From assembly GCA_001655205.1 (NCBI GenBank), contig LPNZ01004645.1:1-28361 (forward strand): DNA of 28,361 nt, in the 5' to 3' direction. A program made the position numbers and the translations under genes. This document shows, piece after piece, positions 20,813-28,361 of the stretch; the first letter of the stretch is position 1; every line of letters starts with the position of its first letter. This stretch comes from Lenisia limosa. Taxonomy: Eukaryota; Breviatea. The notes beneath the pieces were generated by a model that worked only from the letters and a program-made list of their open reading frames with translations, had not been told where the DNA came from and did not search any database.

Positions 20813-22583
20813 TTAAAACTTTTGGTCGAGCCAGTCTTCAGGCCAGGACTCGGCTACAGCGGTCTTGAACTCGGAGAACTTCTCTCCAAAGGCCATAATG
20901 TTCTCAGGGCGGCTCTGTTTCCAGTACCGTGCCCATCTCAACATCACCTGAAAAGTTACTAAAAACAGCAAATCGAAAAGTCACAATGAGAGTGCACCCA
21001 TCTACCAAAGAAAACAGGTCAAAGAATGCGTTATCAGTATCATCATTGTCCACTATTCTGAACAATTAGAAATAGCCAAGCAGGCCCGAAAATGTACATT
21101 CATGCAGTGGTTTGTTCAAAAATTCTCGCGCACAAACCTCTTATAGATGAAGGCTCTCAAGTGACGGTTATTCTCAAGAGACACCAGAGTGAAGTTGGTG
21201 ACGTTGATGGCAACAACCGCAAATGAGTATCTAGGAGATGAGGTTGTAGGATATACTCTGAAGAAGCATACTCAAAGTCCTTATGGTGAGAAATATCGAG
21301 TATTTCCTTCGCTGCCACTTGATGCCGTTCGGATAACTTGAGCATTGCGGTCAAGCCTAACATTCCCATCCCGCGGAAATCGGAACATGGGTCCTTTCTA
21401 GGCTGTCAATTGACAACTCTGACGATTCTTTTCGGTAGAAAAATGGTTTTCCTCAACTTTATCTTTAAGAAAGAGCCACTAACGCCTAGTAACACACCAA
21501 ACCCGCTATACCCTTGGAAGCCAATTTCACCCCATTGACTAGTGAGTCGGGATTCAAGCACTGTTTCAGGCATCAAGTTATCCCAAAGCTGCTGTGGTAA
21601 GGGAAAACAGCCAATTTGAGCATTTCTAATCATTATTGCTACAAAAATACTAAAGCACCATGAAATATTTCGCTCACATTTTGAAGCATCTTCTCATGAT
21701 CTTCATTTTCTTTGTCAAACTGAGTTTTGGCGAGCTCACGGAGATTCCTACTTTGTAAGATCTGTTTTCCTCCAAATAAAAAGTATTAGATAAGAACCTT
21801 TCAATTCAATGTCCAAAAAATATAATTCCCCTTTTTACTTTAACGTGCAGTAAAACTCTGAAATTGCTGAAACACACTGGTCAAAATAGTCCTCCTTCCT
21901 TAAGTGTCAAGGGGTTCAAAGAAGACATACGTCAATTCAATCTTCTTGAGATTGTGTATTGTAGACTTGAAAGAGGTTGTATCTTGGGTGGACTTGAAAC
22001 TGGCAAGACACTCCTAAACACAACATTAACAAAAAAGTGAAGATCTGCTGCCAATAACGAACAAGCTCACCTTGAGAACAGTGGAATTGAAAATTGAGCG
22101 GTCTGGACCATAAGTGAATTTCAAAAAGCACTCTTCTTAACAAAACACCCTCTGAATTAATATAATGTAGACTATTAATCTGATTATTTGAATAAATTAA
22201 ACGGAAATAGATGCATCAATCAAAATAATAACAAAAATATATAAAGTAGATTAGCCTATGTACAAATGAAAAATTGCAATTGGCATTTCTGGACCCGGCC
22301 AACCTGCAGCAAGAACCATCCCCAGGGGATTGGACGAACAACAAATACGGTTCAATTCAGATCCAAAGCCGACCGAGTTCAGAAGGTACTTAATGAGGCT
22401 GTAAAGCTGCAGTATAAATTCGGGAATTAACTGCAAGACTGCAAGTTTGGTAACACAAAATAATTGTTCACAATCCCAAGCAACCTTGATACCATACGGA
22501 GCCAGAGACTCCCTGATGATAGGAGGAATGACAGTGGACAGAGCAGCTTCGAGAGCTTCATAGAGGTAGAAAGCGTGATTCAT
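20813..22583 (-). CDS. ELMO domain-containing protein (ELMOD family, Arf/Arl GTPase-activating)
   Basis: ELMOD proteins are GTPase-activating proteins for Arf and Arl small GTPases (ARL2 in animals). The start is ATG 22583 (MNHAFYLYEALEAALSTVIP). An early segment, LYSLIKYLLNSVGFGSELNR then ICCSSN, matches the basic N-terminal stretch of ELMOD1/2. Then come FTYGPDRSIF, FKSTIHNLKKIEL, RNLRELAKTQFDKENEDHEK, and the ELMO domain proper: LTSQWGEIGFQG spliced to KDPCSDFRGMGMLGLTAML, LSERHQVAAKEI, YSFAVVAINVTNFTLVSLEN, LRAFIYKR. The C-terminus is RWARYWKQSRPENIMAFGEK, ending at TAA 20813-20815. The GFQG...DFRGMG(M/L)LGL core, which in the family contains the catalytic arginine, is intact. The exon after 22200 (about 22075-22140) has an unsure 5' end. 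Convergent with CYB5D1, divergent from the secreted-protein gene. Confidence 0.9.
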
Positions 22584-22863
22584 TGATAGTTGGGTAAGCG
22601 GTACAGGTTACGGCTGGTTTTTTTTGGATATATTGTAAAACTCCCCTAATTAAATAAACCCCTTGATTAAATACAGAATTGACCCGTTGATGGCAAAAAG
22701 GCGCTACAATAACAGGATATGTACACGCTGTAGGTGGAACCCGGGAGCACCCTGTTCCAAAAGTTAAAATCGATGAATTCCAGATTTTACGAGAATAGTT
22801 AGACTCTTAAGTAGAAAACAAAGCTTGTTCAAAAAAACCAAATCTAAACCCAGTCCAACAATA
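22584..22863. promoter_or_regulatory. Divergent promoter region, ELMOD gene and secreted-protein gene
   Basis: 280 bases between diverging starts. Contains TATATTG near 22629 and AT-rich sequence; no defined element is claimed. Confidence 0.35.
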
Positions 22864-23936
22864 ATGAATTTCATTTTTTTCGCACTCCTTCTTTTGGGAG
22901 TCACCTTCGCTGCCCCTCTTAGAGGCATGCCCAAGGCCAACGAACAGCTCACTTGGTCCATGACCCTTGCTAATGAAGGTGAAATGAAGGTATGAAGGTA
23001 TTTTTGGTCTTTAGTCGCAAAGACAACAAGTTTTAGGTAGTTATTCAAGTGCAACAATTTTCGGAGTAATTTTTCAGGCACCCCACTTCCTCTCCAACCC
23101 CACCTACAAGCGCCTTGGAGACGTTGATCCTACTGTTATCATCAACACCGCCAAGGAGTTCTGGAAGTTCATTGAAGACAACAAACCTGTCGTTCATACC
23201 AACACCACTTATGTATGCTTCTCATTGTCTTGCTTGTCTTCATTATTGGTTAGGAACATCTTTGTTCTGTTTCCAGCATTGTAACTCACCCCAAGGCTGA
23301 CGCCATTCCCCAAGGCATCACCAGCTGGGACCAACTTGAGAACTGGTCCATGCCCAAGCACCAGACCTGGATCCTTGTTGCCAAGAATACCTTTGGTGTT
23401 GAAGTTCTCCACTTCGAGTTCACCATCCAGTTCGTCTACGGTAGGCGGGTAGGGAGGGTTTCTGCTCGAAAACAATTCTAACCCTCACAGGTGGATCCTT
23501 CGAGGGTGTTGGCAAGTACATTACTGACGCCACCATTCTCATGAGCCGTCTCGAGGTTTCTTGTGGGCTGGCAGATGTGGACAAATCTAAACCCCAATAG
23601 CAGTGTGGCTTCACACCGTGCTTGTTTCTACATTTACGCTTTACAGGGGGCTACACTTTCAACGCAAATGTTGACGTCTCCAAGGTTCACAACCGTGGAA
23701 CTAAGGTGGGTTGCCTTTGCAGTTTTTGTCCGGCCCTCCTTTCTCCTTGCTTCTGACCCTCTAGACCAACCCTATCGCCTCCATGACCATCAACATTCAC
23801 CATTCTCTCGACTCCACTGTCAAGCACTCCGAGGTATGGCTCTATTAGGTTTCTGTTTTGTCTCTTTGTGGTGATATTTCAGGGCACAGCCTCTTACTAC
23901 ATTGACGGTGAGGGCAACATCGAAAAGGCCAACTAA
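22864..23936 (+). CDS. Unidentified secreted protein, seven or so exons
   Basis: Not recognised by name. The N-terminus (MNFIFFALLLLGVTFAAP) is a clear signal peptide, so it is secreted or luminal. Exons: 22864-22989; about 23078-23214; about 23256-23441; about 23492-23560; 23647-23705; 23765-23833; and 23882-23936, ending in TAA, about 230 residues. The core reads DAIPQGITSWDQLENWSMPK, LVAKNTFGVEVLHFEFTIQF, GGSFEGVGKYITDATI, WGYTFNANVDVSKVHNRGTK and MTINIHHSLDSTVKHSEGTA. The alternating pattern suggests an all-beta fold. There are no membrane segments after the signal and few cysteines. Codons favour C-ending forms as strongly as the phosphate carrier, suggesting abundant expression. The second-to-third exon junction is uncertain: the in-phase reading adds EHLCSVSS. 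Confidence 0.75.
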
Positions 23937-24136
23937 ACCGTTCCACTGCGTCACTCGGTTAAGTCCGCGTGAAATGCATGCTTATATCATCACCAATGAG
24001 CTTATGGAATCAGAACTTGTTACATTATCTGCGTAGTGCATAAACAAACTGAAATCTTCAGCTGAAGAGATGAGAGATAAGGGGGAAAAAAAGGGGGGCA
24101 TTTGGCTTACTTGTACAGCATAAATATACTGGCAGT

Positions 24137-26923
24137 TTATTTGTCAATAGCATCGTGAGACCTCTTTCCTGGGGCGGGCAACTTCGGGAAAGTGAACATG
24201 ACACACATCATCACCTAAAAGATATCAGAGCTTATTCCTCCTCTCAATCAAGTTAATTATTTTCCATTCCTATAATAAACATTTCCCACCTTGAAGGGGG
24301 CAACTCGCCTCACGGTTCGCACAGTCATATCTGCAACAGAAACACCCAAAACTCCCTCACATCTCTGAAGATAATGAAACAAAGGATCCGTTTAAATGAG
24401 TGTCAGTTCCATGACGCAATTATTATAAACATTCCAAACATACCTCTTTGACCTCTTTCAAGCGATCTTCTTCCGTGTCACCCTTGGCAAAACAGTAACA
24501 ATACACTCTGAAACGTTGGTAGGAGAAGTTCAGCTTGATATCATTATTAATATTATACCTGGGGTGGACCTTGCCTTCAGGTGCCTCATGCTGCAGGGCT
24601 GGAATTTCACGGAAAACATCTAGAAATTGTTAATAGGGTGCTTGCTTGTATCCCACCTAGAAATTCGGGGGCACTGGCAGGAAGGTTCATAATGACAGTT
24701 GTGAAGGGAAGTGTACAGGACACAAGAGGGTCTTCAGAACTGAAGGGTGAGGGATAAAGATAGCATAAAGTCAACTTTGAGTCCCCTACATTGCTATTCT
24801 GTGAAAACACCAAGCTAGTTGCAAGTAAATATTGATTTCCTCACAATTTGTTTACGTTACAAGACTTGTCAAAAGTTCACTTGAAACCGCTCCCACCTGC
24901 ATAAATCACGGACAAACTGGCGACCACAGACATTGGACGTGAGAATGTTCTTGATCTAAAAAGTGCTAAGGGAGAAACAATACTGAAATTTGTCGCAAAG
25001 ATGAACCACCAACCATGCGGAAAAGATAATTACCCACCTTATTCAACTTGACATTGTGACAAAGGTATTTGTAGCTACTCGGGTTGAGGTCATTGGCATA
25101 GACCTAAGATAGTGACGCCGAGGGTTCTTGTTGCAAGATAGAAAGACAGTTCTAGATCTCTGAAACGCATATTCCCAGTGGGGGCTTTGATATTGGTGTT
25201 AGTTTATTACATTTGGTAGTGACTCGGCCAAAATGATGGTTTATACCTGTTCCTACCTTGATCTTTCTGCGAGCAATGGGCAGTGCAAATGGACCAATAC
25301 CACACATCATATCACCTAAATGATAAGCCACAACTATCCAAGACACCTCAGGGTTAACAATTTATGCAACCAACGTACACGCAACATCCTTTTTGGTGTG
25401 TGCCTTGACAATTCGAGAATGCTCCATTTGTAGCCGTGAATTCCAATACACTTCACCATAGTTGAATTGAAACCTAATATTGGCTTCATTCTAAGGAATA
25501 AGCTTAAGGTCCCTTTCAAATTTAAATAGTAATATCATATCTAATTGTATGACGCAGAACCCCCCTCGGGATGAAAAAGGGAATTATAGAGTCCAAAAGA
25601 AGAACCACTCTAACCAATTCAACATTGAGATCTGTTTTGCCTGCAATAACCTGTATGGTAAAAAGCTGGTGAAAGAGCATCAACATGATAAGATGTCACT
25701 TGTATTTGTAAGAAAGGAAAGGTGCCTATCAGCAAACTACCACCCCCTTACCTCCATAGGGAAGACACGGAATTCGTTACTAATCTCCGACATTTTGTTT
25801 AAGACAGTTTCAATGTTGGGGTTCTTCTAAACCCATGTTATTTAACGGTTATTATCCAATTTATAAACAATATAGCTCAAAGATATCACTTTTAGTTTTA
25901 CCTCGAGCAAGATCTCTCCAATCAGTTTTTGGTACGGTAAACATTCCTTCCTACAAAGAACATCAGCGGTTTCATCAGTGCAGATAAGATAAAGGGACCT
26001 TTTTGATAATTGGTATGGAATATAGCTAGTATATTGCGTAACAACTGTCTGCACATACTTGAGGTTAACATGGGCAATATGGCCGACAGTTTCGAAAGCA
26101 GTTTGGACTGTCAAACCCTCGGGGAGGAGGTGGGCAAGAACACATTCTGCTGGATCAGACAAGCCACTATTGTAGATGCCAATATTGTAGAATCATCATA
26201 AGTTCTTAAAAACGCCAATATTGTAGAATCATCATAAGTTCTCACTATTCTTCAATCTCCAATTATTTATGCCATACTCACCCGCAGTCAATAACTTGTA
26301 TCCGACTGTCATTTTGTGCTCAACAAAGTCGCCAACAGACAAGGCCCTCAGTCGCTCTTGAAGATCTGTGGGGACGTCGTTCAAGCCTGGTGTGTCATTG
26401 GTATTTGAGACAATAAATATTTGCCACAAATATGCGTCCTGAGAAGTGGCAAAAAAAGGCTCAGCTCTCACATACACAAGGGGAAAAAAGCTAGAGATTT
26501 GGGAGATAAATAATGCGTCGATACAATAGAGGGCAAGATAAGGTATTTGTAACCCGGATAGAAAAAATAGAGCATACATGTATACTTCTGATTGAGAACA
26601 AGCATTTTGGTACCGTTCACAAAAAGGACAGAAGGAGTTTTTGGCAGGTCTAATGCGAATCTATTGCGCGTTATTAACTGGTAAAAAGATGAAGATTTCA
26701 AATGATTATTGCAATAGAACTAAGAACAAAGCACAGTCAATCAATTTTCGACATACTTTGTCTTTTTCGCTTCCTTCATCAAGTTACTAAGATTCTCATT
26801 CTTGATTGGGATAGCAACAAGAGTGAAGGTATGATCGAATGCTGCCCTGTCAAAGGTGTACTTGTCATCCTCTAATTCGACAAAAGGTACCAGATATGGG
26901 TCTTGGGGACGTTTTTCTGTCAT
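24137..26923 (-). CDS. TRM5: tRNA (guanine37-N1)-methyltransferase TRM5
   Basis: Methylates N1 of guanosine 37 beside the anticodon, preventing frameshifting; also the first step toward wybutosine. The start is ATG 26923 (MTEKRPQDPYLVPFVELEDD) and the stop TAA 24137-24139, with about fifteen exons. Landmarks in order: FDHTFTLVAIPIKNENLSNL (N-terminal domain); VLAHLLPEGLTVQTAFETVG followed by HIAHVNLK; CLPYQKLIGEILLE; NPNIETVLNKMSEISNEFRV; VYWNSRLQMEHSRIVKAH; SAM motif I DMMCGIGPFALPIARRK; VYANDLNPSSYKYLCHNVKL; VIMNLPASAPEFL (the catalytic-site NLP motif); and a C-terminus ending FTFPKLPAPGKRSHDAIDK. No obvious mitochondrial presequence precedes the N-terminal domain, so this reads as the cytosolic/nuclear start; an upstream alternative start was not found. 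A 36-base tandem duplication lies in one intron. Confidence 0.95.
26178..26242. repeat. Direct duplication of 29 bases in a TRM5 intron
   Basis: GCCAATATTGTAGAATCATC and the following nine bases occur at 26178-26206 and again at 26214-26242, a 36-base period, with a partial third unit just before (CACTATTGTAGAT). Confidence 0.9.
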
Positions 26924-27269
26924 TTTTTTTTATATTCTCTTTTTATATTTTTTAATATTTTCTTTAAAGGAAGGGAAGGGGGGAAAAGGGGAGGAAAGAG
27001 AAAAAAAAAAAATTGGAAATCTAGTTTACCACGGTCACGGGGGTATATTGAGTGGCGGAAGGAGATAATTGCAATCAAAAGCAATCGCATTGTAGTGAAC
27101 CCAAAACAAAAAAAAATGCCCTCCCTGTTGTCTCTAGGGCCCGTTTTCTCGACCTTTTCTTTCTTATTATAGTCTCTCAGTATTTGCACCTTGAATTATC
27201 GAAAACTTGAACAAACGGGTGGAGCTTCTGAAGTCCGATATGGAAGTCAGGGAGGCAACTTAGTTCATT
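26924..27269. promoter_or_regulatory. Divergent promoter region, TRM5 and terminal plus-strand gene
   Basis: 346 bases between diverging starts. The TRM5-proximal part is T-rich then purine-rich on the plus strand (about 26924-27012). No discrete motif could be assigned. Confidence 0.4.
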
Positions 27270-28361
27270 ATGGAGGAACCCTTCAGCCCTGTCCTTCTGA
27301 CAGCGGTGAAAAATGTCAGTCCTTTTCTGACGGAGGTTGACATTGAGTCCCCAAGAACTCCACGCTCTGCTACCGGGTATGAGAGTTACATTCCTATGTT
27401 CCCTATTCCAAAGTTGTATTTTCTGTTCTCACCCCTGTTTAAGGAGGCCCGGAACAGCCATTAATGATACCCCACGAACCAAAATCAAACGCCTCTCTGA
27501 TGAAGCGTGGGGGGGGGTGTTTCTTTTCCAAAGGTCGGAGTATTTCGTGGGTTGGGTAGCAGCATGGGAGAATGGACATGTTTCACCGTTTTAGACGGGA
27601 AAGAGCCGTGCAGATGCAAGGCATGGTGTCTGTGGAGGTCGTGAAAGCGCTCATGAGAAACGCCCGAGGTTAGTCCTTAACGACGTTGTGCATGGGAATG
27701 AAGCTATGCCCTGGAGCATCGCGCTCAAATGTTTAGCCAATAGATGAGTTTTTTTTTTTGTTTCAGAATTCACCCCCTCCAGAGCAGCTTGTTGAAGTTT
27801 GGGAGGACACGCGGGAAATTATTGTTGCGCCAGCAGCAGTGTCGTCGCATGTCGGACCGAACCTAGTGTTTGAGACCGTGCCTTGTTGGGGGTGTTTGAG
27901 ACCGTGCCTTGTTGGGGGTGTTTTGAGACCGTGCCTTGTTGGGCGGGCTTTTTCTTATCTCTTAGCAACTGCGGCTGGGAAGATTCTCGAAAGATACTCC
28001 ACTGAGGTTGAAATGTAGGCCCTTGGTAGTTTCTTCTTTTTAGATTACCAATGTGATTGAGACAGTGCTTATTCCTATTCTCTATGAACAGGCCATCGTT
28101 TATGGTCTAGAGACGAGGATGGCCAGAGTGAAGGGAGTCAAGAGTATGATGATGAGGATGCTGCGTGCCCTTTGCTCAGTTTGAACGTATGTCAGGCATC
28201 AGTGCAGATTTAGGGCTTCCCTATTCAAAAAGACTGAATGTCTCTATAAATATCGATATTTTACCGGTCTTTTTCGGACCGTAGGGAAACTCTATGCAGA
28301 TCGATAATGCATTGTCAAAGTAGACTATCCTTAGCACCCCTCATAATTGTGATATTATTCA
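27270..28361 (+). CDS. Unidentified protein, 5' part; continues beyond the window
   Basis: Not recognised. ATG 27270 begins MEEPFSPVLLTAVKNVSPFL, continues to ESPRTPRSATG, and splices in phase through RPGTAINDTPRTKIKRLSDE and RERAVQMQGMVSVEVVKALM to REQLVEVWEDTREIIVAPAA. Later exons read QLRLGRFSKDTPLRLK and an acidic stretch RDEDGQSEGSQEYDDEDAAC before a donor at about 28188. The N-terminal 50 residues are Ser/Thr-Pro-rich and basic, then a helical segment, then an acidic region. This suggests a regulatory or scaffold protein but no family. Splice sites were chosen by phase, and the third acceptor (after CCCCCTCCAG near 27780) follows an upstream AG that was skipped. The last roughly 170 bases are intron containing a foldback element. 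Confidence 0.55.
27866..27943. repeat. Tandem repeat, three units of 26-27 bases, at a 5' splice site
   Basis: The unit GTGTTTGAGACCGTGCCTTG plus TTGGGG occurs three times in a row. The first unit begins exactly at the inferred GT donor of an intron in the terminal gene, so each unit offers a copy of the donor. Confidence 0.9.
28211..28297. repeat. Short palindromic foldback element, copy 3
   Basis: Best-preserved copy. The left arm (GGCTTCCCTATTCAAAAAGA) and the inverted right arm (GTTTCCCTACGGTCCGAAAA) flank the central palindrome AAATATCGATATTT. A second small hairpin, CGGTC TTTTTCG GACCG,  lies in the right arm. About 62 bases are nearly identical to 8782-8845. It lies in the last visible intron of the terminal gene. 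Confidence 0.8.

Noticed and set aside
26920-27189. Open frames of about 89 codons on both strands
   Set aside because: They are built of poly-purine and poly-pyrimidine sequence (Lys/Phe runs) in the divergent promoter region.
1-28361. CRISPR arrays, prokaryotic operons, rRNA or tRNA genes
   Set aside because: The split genes show a eukaryotic nuclear source; no regular spacer array and no tRNA-like B box with matching cloverleaf was seen by eye.

Overview
The window is a piece of a nuclear genome from a flagellated (ciliated) eukaryote. Almost every gene is split by short GT-AG introns (mostly about 35-300 bases). Stops of all three types (TAA, TAG, TGA) end good reading frames, so the standard code is used. 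Flagellar axoneme genes (DRC7, CYB5D1) show that the organism, or its lineage, builds motile cilia. Many introns carry a CTGAC/CTAAC-like branch point only 5-12 bases before the 3' AG. I cannot name the lineage; a zoosporic fungus or a unicellular opisthokont/protist would fit. Seven short N runs interrupt the sequence, and most sit beside poly(C) or poly(G) tracts in introns.

Layout: DRC7 (minus, 3' end beyond the window, 1-5159); an unidentified membrane-anchored protein gene (plus, 5587-7288); a METTL-type protein lysine methyltransferase (minus, 7519-9651); the mitochondrial phosphate carrier (plus, 9883-11728); a PQ-loop membrane protein (plus, 12426-13269); a small unidentified gene (plus, about 13427-13849); a large ZZ zinc-finger protein of unknown role (minus, 13868-18351); CYB5D1 (plus, 18686-20614); an ELMO-domain (ELMOD) protein (minus, 20813-22583); an unidentified secreted protein (plus, 22864-23936); the tRNA m1G37 methyltransferase TRM5 (minus, 24137-26923); and the 5' part of an unidentified plus-strand gene (27270 to the window end). 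Exon models were built by hand from splice signals, phase continuity and protein family similarity. The carrier, the PQ-loop gene and the methyltransferase close perfectly in phase across all exons.

Genes are packed tightly. Neighbours are mostly divergent (intergenic 230-430 bases) or convergent (as little as 18 bases between stop codons), and no operon logic applies. Functionally the set mixes ciliary motility (DRC7, CYB5D1, possibly ELMOD through Arf/Arl GTPases) with housekeeping (phosphate import into mitochondria, tRNA modification, protein methylation).

The non-coding part is not empty. It holds three copies of a short palindromic foldback element, a separate foldback element of about 270 bases inside a CYB5D1 intron, an inverted pair of a further dispersed repeat of about 150-180 bases, small tandem duplications and TA-rich microsatellites. 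No RNA gene, CRISPR array or autonomous transposon gene was recognised.
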